Origin: Natronospira sp.
GTDB taxonomy: Bacteria; Pseudomonadota; Gammaproteobacteria; Natronospirales; Natronospiraceae
DNA: 50,566 bases
NCBI GenBank assembly: GCA_003558125.1
Contig: PWMQ01000093.1
Span: forward strand, 1 to 50,566
Direction: 5' to 3'
Shown piece by piece: positions 44,452 to 50,566 of this stretch. The translations under genes and the position numbers were made by a program. A model generated the notes under the pieces. The model made no database searches, was not told where the DNA came from, and saw only the letters and a list, made by a program, of their open reading frames with translations. Position 1 is the first letter of the stretch. Each line of letters starts with the position of its first letter.

Positions 44452-46821
44452 ATGCGCGTCAGTACGAACTGGCTGAATGAATGGGTGGATCATGGTCTGG
44501 AAAACCAGGCCCTGGCCGACCGTCTGACCATGGCGGGCCTGGAGGTCGATGCCATCGAAGGGGCGGCCGAGGACTTTTCCGGCGTGGTGGTGGGGGAGGT
44601 GATATCTGTCGAGCCCCATCCCAATGCCGACAAGCTCAATCTCTGCCAGGTCTCGGATGGTAATGACACCGTGCCGGTGGTCTGTGGTGCGCCCAATGTC
44701 TTCAAGGGCATGCGCGCCCCCTTTGCCCGGGTCGGGGCCGTCCTGCCCGGCGACTTCAAGATCAAGAAGGCCAAGCTCAGAGGCGAGGCCTCCCAGGGCA
44801 TGCTTTGTTCGGCCAAGGAGCTGGGCCTGTCCGAGGATGCCGCCGGGCTGATGCAGCTTGCCGGCGATGCGCCGGTGGGTACGGACCTGCGCGACTATCT
44901 GGGCCTGGACGATCAGATCATCGAGATCGACCTGACCCCCAACCGGGGCGATTGCCTGGGCATGATCGGTGTGGCCCGGGAAGTGGGTGCCTTGACCGGC
45001 AAGTCGGTCTGCCGACCGCCGGTGGGGGAGGTCAGCCAGGGCGGCAGTGAAGAGATCCCCGTGAGTGTGGAAGACCCCGCCGACTGTCCCAGTTACGCCG
45101 GGCGCGTGATCACCGGCATTGATACCCGGGCCGAAAGCCCGGTGTGGCTGACCGAGCGTCTGCGCCGCGCTGGTCTGCGTCCCATCAGCCCGGTGGTGGA
45201 TGTCACCAATTACGTCATGCTGGAGCTGGGCCAGCCCATGCACGGCTTTCGCCTCGACGCCATCCAGGGCGGGGTGACCGTGCGCCGTGGTCGCCAGGAC
45301 GAAAAGATCACCCTGCTGGATGAGCGGGAAGTGGCCCTGGACGAGGATATTCTGGTCATCGCCGACGAGCGTGGCCCCATCGCCATGGCCGGTGTCATGG
45401 GCGGACTCGGCACCGCCGTGGAGCCGGACACCGAAGCGGTCTTTCTGGAGAGCGCCTGCTTCAGCCCCACCGTCATCGCCGGGCGGGCCCGCCGCTTCGG
45501 CCTGCACACCGATGCATCCCACCGTTTCGAGCGGGGCGTTGACCCGGCCCTGCAGCAGCGGGCTCTGGACCGGGCCACGGCACTGATCCAGTCCATTGCC
45601 GGCGGCGAGGCCGGTCCGGTCACCCTGGCCGGCAGTCAGCCGGCCGAGGCGGCACCCATCCGCCTGCGCCGCGAGCGCCTGCACGCTGTGCTCGGTTTCG
45701 AGCTTGAAGCCGATCAGGTGACCGACATGCTCCAGCGTCTGGGTCTGGAAGTCCGCGCCGATGAGGCCGGCTGGGAGGCCGTGCCGCCAAGCTTCCGTTT
45801 TGATCTTGCCATTGAGGAAGACCTCATCGAGGAAGTGGTTCGCATCCACGGTTACGACCGGGTGCCGGTGGAGTCCCTGCCCAGCGACGTCCGCCCCGGC
45901 GAGATGCCCGAGTCCCGGCTCGCCCTGGACCAGCTCCGATCGCTGCTTGTCGAGCGCGGCTACCAGGAAGCGATCACCTACAGCTTCGTCCCCGCCGAGA
46001 CCGACCGCATACTGTCCGGCGGCACCGAGGGCCAGAAACTCGCGAATCCCATCTCACAGGACCTGGAGACCATGCGGACCACGCTGTGGTCGGGGCTGGT
46101 GGGCGCTCTGCGGCATAACGCCAATCGCCAGCAGAGCCGAATTCGATTGTTTGAGTCGGGTCTCAGGTTTATTCCGCAAGGCTCTGATATTAAACAGGAA
46201 CCCTGGGTCGCCGGCGTGGCCTGGGGGAGTGCCGAGCCCGAGCAATGGGATGGCCGCAAGCGGCCAGTGGACTTCTTTGATGTCAAAGGCGATGTCGAGG
46301 CCCTGCTCACCGCCGGCGGCCCGCGCGGACTGACCTTCCAGGCCGACAGCCATCCGGCGCTTCACCCCGGTCAGTGTGCGCGTATCCTCGTGGAAGGTGA
46401 GAAGGGCGGCTGGATCGGCCGTATTCATCCTCAGATCGCCGATCAACTGGATGTCCCGGCAGACAGCTATCTGTTCGAGATTCCGCTGGCCGTGGCCGCT
46501 CAGGGGCGCCTGCCGGCCTACCGCCCGGTCTCCCGCTTCCCCTCGGTGCGCCGTGACCTGGCCTTCATCGTGGACGAGTCGGTGCCGGCCGCCGAGCTGG
46601 TCTCTGCCGCGCGAGAAGCCGCGGGGGAGGTGCTGTCCGAGGTGCGGGTCTTCGACGTGTACCAGGGCAAGGGCGTAGATTCAGGACGAAAAAGTATTGC
46701 TTTAGGCTTGATTTTACAGGGTTCTTCGCGCACTCTTACTGATGATGATTCGGATCGGGTGGTCCAGCAGGTGAGGGAGTTGCTTGAAACCCGACTTGGA
46801 GCCACGGTGAGAGATCAATAA
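44452..46821 (+). CDS. pheT: Phenylalanine-tRNA ligase beta subunit
   Basis: The protein is 789 aa, the usual length. It has an N-terminal [13 protein letters not shown], then the EMAP/tRNA-binding domain with [16 protein letters not shown], the B3/B4 editing region ([14 protein letters not shown] and [17 protein letters not shown]), a B5 domain, and a C-terminal anticodon-binding FDX-ACB domain ([20 protein letters not shown]). It is separated from pheS by 96 bases and followed by ihfA after only 2 bases. Confidence 0.98.
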   Translation: MRVSTNWLNEWVDHGLENQALADRLTMAGLEVDAIEGAAEDFSGVVVGEVISVEPHPNADKLNLCQVSDGNDTVPVVCGAPNVFKGMRAPFARVGAVLPGDFKIKKAKLRGEASQGMLCSAKELGLSEDAAGLMQLAGDAPVGTDLRDYLGLDDQIIEIDLTPNRGDCLGMIGVAREVGALTGKSVCRPPVGEVSQGGSEEIPVSVEDPADCPSYAGRVITGIDTRAESPVWLTERLRRAGLRPISPVVDVTNYVMLELGQPMHGFRLDAIQGGVTVRRGRQDEKITLLDEREVALDEDILVIADERGPIAMAGVMGGLGTAVEPDTEAVFLESACFSPTVIAGRARRFGLHTDASHRFERGVDPALQQRALDRATALIQSIAGGEAGPVTLAGSQPAEAAPIRLRRERLHAVLGFELEADQVTDMLQRLGLEVRADEAGWEAVPPSFRFDLAIEEDLIEEVVRIHGYDRVPVESLPSDVRPGEMPESRLALDQLRSLLVERGYQEAITYSFVPAETDRILSGGTEGQKLANPISQDLETMRTTLWSGLVGALRHNANRQQSRIRLFESGLRFIPQGSDIKQEPWVAGVAWGSAEPEQWDGRKRPVDFFDVKGDVEALLTAGGPRGLTFQADSHPALHPGQCARILVEGEKGGWIGRIHPQIADQLDVPADSYLFEIPLAVAAQGRLPAYRPVSRFPSVRRDLAFIVDESVPAAELVSAAREAAGEVLSEVRVFDVYQGKGVDSGRKSIALGLILQGSSRTLTDDDSDRVVQQVRELLETRLGATVRDQ

Positions 46822-46823
46822 CA

Positions 46824-47123
46824 ATGGCACTCACGAAGGCGGAGCTAGCGGAAGCGCTGTTCGATGAACTTGGATTGAACAAGCGCGAAGCCAAGGAGCT
46901 GGTGGATCTCTTCTTTGAGGAGATCAAGAACGCGTTGGCCGACGGCACACAGGTCAAGCTTTCCGGTTTCGGTAATTTCGACCTCCGGGACAAGAACCGG
47001 CGCCCTGGTCGTAACCCCAAAACCGGGGAAGAGATTCCCATTTCAGCTCGCAGGGTTGTTACTTTCCGTCCGGGGCAGAAGCTCAAGACCAGGGTAGAGG
47101 CTTATGCTGGAACCAGGGAATAA
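46824..47123 (+). CDS. ihfA: Integration host factor subunit alpha
   Basis: The protein is 99 aa. [33 protein letters not shown] is the IHF-alpha N-terminus, [29 protein letters not shown] the beta arm with the intercalating Pro, and [16 protein letters not shown] the end. It forms the DNA-bending heterodimer with IhfB encoded at 18621. The pheT-ihfA-merR order is canonical, and it overlaps the merR-like gene by 20 bases. Confidence 0.98.
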   Translation: MALTKAELAEALFDELGLNKREAKELVDLFFEEIKNALADGTQVKLSGFGNFDLRDKNRRPGRNPKTGEEIPISARRVVTFRPGQKLKTRVEAYAGTRE

Positions 47124-47460
47124 CGACGAACTCCCGGTCATCCCGGGCAAGCGCTATTTCACCATCGGCGAGGTCAGCGACCTCTGCGGGGTGAAACCGC
47201 ATGTCCTGCGGTATTGGGAGCAGGAATTCCCCCAGCTCAAGCCGGTCAAGCGCCGCGGAAACCGCCGCTACTACCAGCGCCATGATGTTCTGGTAATTCG
47301 GCAGATCCGTAGTCTGCTCTACGATCAGGGCTTTACCATCGGCGGCGCCCGCCAACAGCTTTCCGGCGAAAACGCCAAGCAGGACGTCAACCAGAGTCAG
47401 CAGATCATCAAACAGATCCGCACCGAACTCGAGGAAATCCTGCACACCCTGCGGACCTAG
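47104..47460 (+). CDS. MerR-family transcriptional regulator
   Basis: The protein is 118 aa. The MerR winged helix is clear: [53 protein letters not shown] (residues 16-70), followed by [16 protein letters not shown] and a C-terminal dimer helix. There is no metal-binding cysteine pair, so it belongs with the effector-unknown group found after ihfA in most gammaproteobacteria. Start ATG 47104 lies inside ihfA. Confidence 0.93.
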   Translation: MLEPGNNDELPVIPGKRYFTIGEVSDLCGVKPHVLRYWEQEFPQLKPVKRRGNRRYYQRHDVLVIRQIRSLLYDQGFTIGGARQQLSGENAKQDVNQSQQIIKQIRTELEEILHTLRT

Positions 47461-47481
47461 GCTCATCACGCTCGCCGAGGG

Positions 47482-47510
47482 TTTCCAGACCGAGCATTTT
47501 CCAGTATCAT
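47482..47510 (+). promoter_or_regulatory. Possible sigma-70 promoter of tRNA-Pro
   Basis: TTTCCA (47482-47487), a 17-base spacer and TATCAT (47505-47510) end 33 bases before the tRNA. The -10 is good and the -35 moderate. Confidence 0.5.
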
Positions 47511-47543
47511 TCCGCCCTCGCCTGAACGGCGAACAGCAGTTCT

Positions 47544-47620
47544 CGGGGTGTAGCGCAGCCTGGTAGCGCACCTGCATGGGGTGCAGGTGGTCGGAGGTTC
47601 AAATCCTCTCACCCCGACCA
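47544..47620 (+). tRNA. tRNA-Pro (anticodon GGG), CCA encoded
   Basis: The gene is 77 bases. Acceptor CGGGGTG pairs with CACCCCG, followed by discriminator A and encoded CCA (47618-47620). The anticodon loop ATGGGGT (stem CCTGC/GCAGG) gives GGG, and the T-arm is GGAGGTTCAAATCCTCT. Its last 16 bases and the downstream terminator are duplicated 209 bases further on. Confidence 0.97.
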
Positions 47621-47652
47621 AATCCAAGAGCCCGTCGATTAACTTCGGCGGG
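47605..47652 (+). repeat. 48-bp direct repeat, copy 1 (tRNA-Pro 3' end plus terminator)
   Basis: It begins in the T-arm of tRNA-Pro (CCTCTCACCCCGACCA) and runs through AAATCCAAGAG and the terminator stem. It is identical to 47814-47861. A tRNA 3' end duplicated downstream is the usual footprint of integration at a tRNA gene. Confidence 0.9.
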
Positions 47653-47659
47653 CTTTTTT
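47630..47659 (+). terminator. Terminator of tRNA-Pro
   Basis: GCCCGTCGA (47630-47638) pairs with TTCGGCGGGC, including one G-U pair, around a TTAACT loop, and is followed by six T. Confidence 0.8.
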
Positions 47660-47813
47660 CGTATAGGTGCCCCTAGACGGGAGGATTTGAACCTACGGTT
47701 CACTTTCCTGCTACGGCATCCTGCCTCCGCGACGGAAAGCCCGGGGCAGGCCGTCCGTGGCCTGCCCGCCAGCCGAGCTGCGAAATGCCACCGGCATTTC
47801 GGTCTCGTCTGGC
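47660..47813. other. Structured spacer between duplicated tRNA-Pro ends
   Basis: No gene is supported. The spacer has an inverted copy of the tRNA T-arm, GAGGATTTGAACCT (47681-47694), exactly complementary to 47595-47608. It also has two perfect hairpins: GGGCAGGCC/GGCCTGCCC (47744-47752 with 47759-47767) and GAAATGCC/GGCATTTC (47782-47789 with 47793-47800). The look is that of a REP-like or small non-autonomous element. Confidence 0.6.
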
Positions 47814-47861
47814 CCTCTCACCCCGACCAAATCCAAGAGCCCGTCGATTAACTTCGGCGGG
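47814..47861 (+). repeat. 48-bp direct repeat, copy 2
   Basis: Identical to 47605-47652: it carries the last 16 bases of tRNA-Pro with CCA but no tRNA body. Confidence 0.9.
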
Positions 47862-47869
47862 TTTTTTTT
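47839..47869 (+). terminator. Duplicated tRNA-Pro terminator
   Basis: The same stem as 47630-47653, with one change at the base (G-T instead of G-C), followed by eight T. It lies 15 bases before the SRAP gene. Confidence 0.75.
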
Positions 47870-47884
47870 GTTTATCCTGAACGC

Positions 47885-48556
47885 ATGTGTGGGCGAATTG
47901 CGCGAACGCGGGAGCTGAAGGAATACGCCAGGGCCCTTGGCGTGGATCTCCGGTTCATCGAAGAACACTTTCCGCCGAGCTGGAATATCCCGCCCGGCAG
48001 TGAACATCCGGCCTTTGTGCTGGGCCGCAGCGGTGAGCTTAAGCCGCATCCCATGCATTGGGGCTATCGGCCCCACTGGGCCGGGGAGAAGGGCAGGGAG
48101 GTGATCAATGCCCGGGGTGAAAGCGCGGCCGAGAAGCCTTATTTTCGCAGTGCCTACCAGCGCGGTCAGCGCTGCCTGATCCCGGCAACCGCCTGGTATG
48201 AGTGGCAGAAAACGGCGACCGGCAAACAGCCTTGGGCGCTCAGCAATGAGGCCCAAACCCTCTTTCTGGCCGCGGTCTACACCCGCGGGCAAGAGGGGCT
48301 GGGTTTTGCCATCGTCACCCGCCCGGCGATCAAGTCCCTCGGCCACATCCACGATCGCATGCCCCTGGTGCTCAGCGATGCCACTGCCCAGCAGCAATGG
48401 CTGGCCCACGAGCCTCTGCCCGGCGACTGGAGTCAACGCTGGATTACTGGCCCATCACTGCCGGATGCTTGGCAGAGCTGGCCTGTCAGCCGCGCGGTCA
48501 ATAGCCCGGAGAACGATACGCCCCAGCTATTGGAGCAGGTTGAATCCAAGAGCTAG
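47885..48556 (+). CDS. SOS response-associated peptidase (SRAP/HMCES/YedK family)
   Basis: The protein is 223 aa. SRAP proteins crosslink to abasic sites in single-stranded DNA through Cys2, shielding them during replication. The active set is visible: Cys2 (MCGRIA), Asn75 in VINARGES, Glu106 in TAWYEW and His156 in GHIHDRMP. PSWNIPPGSEHP is the usual substrate-loop motif. It starts only 15 bases after the duplicated terminator, so the promoter must lie within or before the repeat, or the message is nearly leaderless. I see no LexA box. Confidence 0.94.
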   Translation: MCGRIARTRELKEYARALGVDLRFIEEHFPPSWNIPPGSEHPAFVLGRSGELKPHPMHWGYRPHWAGEKGREVINARGESAAEKPYFRSAYQRGQRCLIPATAWYEWQKTATGKQPWALSNEAQTLFLAAVYTRGQEGLGFAIVTRPAIKSLGHIHDRMPLVLSDATAQQQWLAHEPLPGDWSQRWITGPSLPDAWQSWPVSRAVNSPENDTPQLLEQVESKS

Positions 48557-48583
48557 GCAAGCTCCGACCATGAAAGGCACGGC

Positions 48584-48611
48584 TTGACGTACGTACGGAA
48601 GTGCGTACACT
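48584..48611 (+). promoter_or_regulatory. Promoter with embedded palindrome for the Phd-YoeB-type pair
   Basis: TTGACG (48584-48589), a 16-base spacer and TACACT (48606-48611). The palindrome GTACGTAC and the related GTGCGTAC fill the spacer, suiting an autoregulatory antitoxin operator. ATG 48646 is 35 bases downstream. Confidence 0.7.
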
Positions 48612-48645
48612 TTGTGGAAAGTAAAGCGTGCGAGAGAGGTGCGTG

Positions 48646-48888
48646 ATGAGCGGAATTTCAGCCACTGAGGCACGCAGCAAGTTGTATCGCCTGATCGACG
48701 AGGCTGCGGAGTCGCACCGACCAATCACGATCACGGGAAAGCGTAATACCGCTGTCTTGGTGTCAGAAGAAGATTGGTCTGCGATTCAGGAAACACTTTA
48801 CCTGCTCTCTGTGCCAGGGATGCGGGAGTCAATCCGTGAGGGAATGGATGCGCCCGTGCAGGAATGTGATGAGGAGCTGGATTGGTGA
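48646..48888 (+). CDS. Phd/YefM-family antitoxin
   Basis: The protein is 80 aa. The Phd/YefM DNA-binding N-terminus is clear: MSGISATEARSKLYRLIDEAAESHRPITITGKRNTAVLVSEEDW. An acidic C-terminal arm follows (RESIREGMDAPVQECDEELDW) that would wrap the toxin. GAGAGGT precedes ATG 48646, and an in-frame ATG at 48628 is less well placed. The promoter carries palindromes for self-repression. It overlaps the toxin start by 4 bases (GTGA). Confidence 0.93.
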   Translation: MSGISATEARSKLYRLIDEAAESHRPITITGKRNTAVLVSEEDWSAIQETLYLLSVPGMRESIREGMDAPVQECDEELDW

Positions 48889-49148
48889 CATGGAAGTTGG
48901 TTTACACCAAGCAAGCGCAAAAAGATGCAAAGAAGCTGGCTGCCAGTGGACTAAAACCAAAAGCTGAAGAATTGCTAGCCCTGATTGCAGAAGATCCCTT
49001 CCGCAGACCCCCACCGTTTGAAAAGCTTATTGGTGACCTTTCGGGGGCCTATTCTCGCAGGATTAATATTCAGCATCGACTGGTATACCAGGTGCTTGAG
49101 TCTGAAGGTGTTGTGAAAGTGCTCAGACTCTGGAGTCACTACGAATAG
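48885..49148 (+). CDS. YoeB/Txe-family mRNA interferase toxin
   Basis: The protein is 87 aa from GTG 48885; a TTG one codon earlier is possible. The YoeB pattern is intact: KLVYTKQAQKDAKKLAASG, FRRPPPFEKLIGDLSGAYSRRINIQHRLVYQV, and a C-terminal LRLWSHYE with the catalytic His two residues before the end. It cleaves mRNA on the ribosome when free of antitoxin. Unlike the pair at 20978 this frame is uninterrupted. The operon ends at the hairpin at 49150. Confidence 0.93.
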   Translation: MTWKLVYTKQAQKDAKKLAASGLKPKAEELLALIAEDPFRRPPPFEKLIGDLSGAYSRRINIQHRLVYQVLESEGVVKVLRLWSHYE

Positions 49149-49149
49149 C

Positions 49150-49179
49150 GGAACCTCTGACTAATCAGAGGTTCCTTTT
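49150..49179 (+). terminator. Terminator after the toxin gene
   Basis: A perfect 11-bp stem, GGAACCTCTGA (49150-49160) with TCAGAGGTTCC (49165-49175), has loop CTAA and is followed by TTTT. The stop codon of the convergent deacetylase gene lies in the loop. Confidence 0.9.
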
Positions 49180-49964
49180 AGCGCCAATAAGTCGCTGATC
49201 TTGGCCGGTTTGAGCTTACGCTCCTCCAAGGTGTCGAGCATCTTGGCCAGTGCTTCGGCAGTGGCGAGGTCCGGCTCGTGAAGATGGAGGACGACGATGC
49301 TGCCGGGTTGGACGTTGTCGAGTACCTGGGCGGCGATCTCTTCGGCGCTGAGGTCCTTGTCGGCGTCGCCGCTGGCGATGTCATAGTGGACGAGTTTGAG
49401 GCCCAGATCAGCTGCAATCTCTGTGACTGTTTCGTTGTATTGGACGAATGGTGGGCGAAAGTGACGCGGGATTTCGCCGGTGAGGCTGTAGGACATGAGT
49501 TGGGCGAAAGCGATTTGTAGGCGGATGTCTTTTTCTGTTAGTTCGGTCAGATCCGGGTGGCCGTGGGCGTGGGTCGCGATTTCGAACTGAGGGTCGTCGT
49601 GAAGCTCGCGCGTGAGCTCAGGGTTGTCGGCCATCCAGAGGCCGCCGAGAAAGAGGGTGGCGGGGATCTGGTGGTCGCGAAGCTTGTCCAGCACCGCCTC
49701 ATTAAGTCGGTTGCTTCCAAGCTGGCTGCAGGCGTCGAAGGTCAATGCGATTTTGCCTGGGTCCTGGTCCCGTGGCCCATGCTTGATGACCTGGGGTGAG
49801 CGGGCCTCAACCATCGGCAGCTCATCGATGGCAAGGTCTGGATGAGCGGCGTTGAAGGCTTCTCGAAGTGATTCGGTATAGGCATTGGCGTCGATGTCTG
49901 CCTGCGCCATGGTGGGCAGAGCGAGGAGGAGGGCGAGGAAAGCGGCCTGGGTAGGGCGTCGCAC
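49161..49964 (-). CDS. Exported polysaccharide deacetylase-family protein
   Basis: The protein is 267 aa from GTG 49964. The signal peptide covers residues 1-22 (AAFLALLLALPTMAQA). The NodB-type carbohydrate esterase 4 fold is indicated by ALTFDACSQ, ATLFLGGLWM, the metal site THAHGHPDL, FRPPFVQYN and a late VVLHLHEPD. The usual TFDDG reads TFDAC, so the second Asp is replaced by Ala, as in a known subgroup whose activity is less certain. The likely target is an N-acetylated glycan in the periplasm. It is convergent with the YoeB operon. Confidence 0.88.
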   Translation of the reverse strand: MRRPTQAAFLALLLALPTMAQADIDANAYTESLREAFNAAHPDLAIDELPMVEARSPQVIKHGPRDQDPGKIALTFDACSQLGSNRLNEAVLDKLRDHQIPATLFLGGLWMADNPELTRELHDDPQFEIATHAHGHPDLTELTEKDIRLQIAFAQLMSYSLTGEIPRHFRPPFVQYNETVTEIAADLGLKLVHYDIASGDADKDLSAEEIAAQVLDNVQPGSIVVLHLHEPDLATAEALAKMLDTLEERKLKPAKISDLLALKGTSD

Positions 49965-50095
49965 GGGTGGACCTCGGGTTCGGAACAGGGTAACTCAGTT
50001 TGCTGTGCCGCCAGAGACAAGTCCAGTGGCCGGGCCATTCGGCTTGTCAGGTCTGTTAGTCTGCGGTGGACAGGATTCATGGAAGAGGAGTGCTG

Positions 50096-50566
50096 ATGTC
50101 GCGCGCTGAAGATGGGCCTGGTCTAAAGGTCGTTGCTTTGGGGGTTGCCGCCTTTGTGGCCGGTCTTTGGTTGTTGCACGGCCTGGTGGTGGTCCTTGGA
50201 CTGGATGCCTCGGCCCTGGGCATCCGGCCCCGGGCCGTGTCCGGACTGATGGGGGTTGTTGCGGCACCCCTGATTCATGGCTCCTGGCTGCATCTGTTTT
50301 CCAATACCCTGCCCTTGATCGTGTTGGGTAGCGCGATGCTTTACGGCTTTCCCCGGGCCGCCAGGGCAGCCTTGCCGTTGATCTGGCTGGGCTCCGGTTT
50401 GCTGGTCTGGCTGCTTGCCCGGGATGGGGTGCATGTGGGTGCCAGCGGCGTGGCCTTCGGGATGATGTTTTTTGTGCTGAGTGCGGGTATTCTGCGTCGC
50501 GACCGGGCATCGGTGGCGCTGGTGCTGTTGGTCTTTTTCCTGCACGGGTCCATGGTCTGGGGCGTT
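50096..50566 (+). CDS. Rhomboid-family intramembrane serine protease (partial, runs off the window)
   Basis: The first 157 residues are present and the gene continues past the right edge. GAGGAG lies 5 bases before ATG 50096. Features seen are a first membrane helix (about residues 12-36), then HGSWLHLFSNT (residues 61-71, the conserved His66 and Asn70 region), further helices, and the catalytic Ser117 in VGASGVAFG. The partner His should lie in a later helix outside the window. The compact form with no N-terminal soluble domain fits the bacterial rhomboid/rhombosortase group. The substrate is unknown. Confidence 0.88.
   Translation, partial: MSRAEDGPGLKVVALGVAAFVAGLWLLHGLVVVLGLDASALGIRPRAVSGLMGVVAAPLIHGSWLHLFSNTLPLIVLGSAMLYGFPRAARAALPLIWLGSGLLVWLLARDGVHVGASGVAFGMMFFVLSAGILRRDRASVALVLLVFFLHGSMVWGV

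Noticed and set aside
47660-47813. A second tRNA gene in the spacer, suggested by the GGTTCAAATCC-like segment on the minus strand
   Set aside because: Only the T-arm is recognisable; no acceptor pairing, D-arm or anticodon arm can be built around it.

Overview
The window is a GC-rich chromosomal segment of a gammaproteobacterium. Two conserved blocks show this. On the left, mtaD-ubiG-mupP-yciK lies divergent to mtnA-gyrA-serC-(serA)-hisC-aroA-cmk-rpsA-ihfB, the arrangement I know from Pseudomonas. On the right is thrS-infC-rpmI-rplT-pheS-pheT-ihfA-merR. lapAB, galU, uvrB and class II EPSP synthase fit a free-living gammaproteobacterium, but I cannot name the genus.

Layout. 1-6919: a minus-strand lipoprotein gene, then an operon running right to left (mscS, mtaD, ubiG, mupP, a squalene/phytoene synthase-like gene, yciK), in which most junctions are 4-base ATGA overlaps, and a DUF3047 gene. 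7055-20521: plus-strand housekeeping genes for methionine salvage, gyrase, serine, histidine and aromatic synthesis, CMP kinase, ribosomal protein S1, IHF-beta and LapAB. 20614-25748: an accessory patch with a ComEA-like protein, a toxin-antitoxin pair whose toxin carries an in-frame amber codon, galU, an AT-richer orphan secreted protein, an IS256-family element with 9-bp target duplications, and chrA. 25823-30842: tRNA-Asn, aspartate aminotransferase, uvrB and a Ycf46-like AAA+ ATPase. 30911-39832: a second accessory region (below). 39900-47460: tRNA-Val and the thrS-to-merR cluster. 47544-50566: tRNA-Pro with a duplicated 3' end around a structured spacer, an SRAP protein, a Phd/YoeB pair, a polysaccharide deacetylase and the start of a rhomboid protease.

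The most interesting signal is at 32770-39832. An ECF sigma factor and a short zinc-type anti-sigma factor sit among three transcription units: an AhpD/carboxymuconolactone-decarboxylase-type protein, a DinB-like gene followed by two acyltransferases resembling the halves of an OlsF/GlsBA aminolipid synthase, and a TonB-dependent receptor. Both divergent intergenic regions contain a pair of outward-facing elements of the form GTAAC, 16-17 bases, CGTC, the kind of bipartite promoter ECF sigma factors use. All four elements are correctly placed upstream of these units, including the sigma gene itself. This suggests a compact self-regulated envelope or redox stress regulon linking an AhpD-like protein, membrane aminolipid synthesis and outer-membrane uptake. 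The sigma mRNA leader also holds a three-helix extended hairpin.

Other regulatory signals: infC appears to start at AUC; factor-independent terminators or attenuators lie before rpsA, after rpsA and before pheS; and the tRNA-Asn and tRNA-Val genes have clear sigma-70 promoters. No CRISPR array, rRNA operon or prophage was seen.
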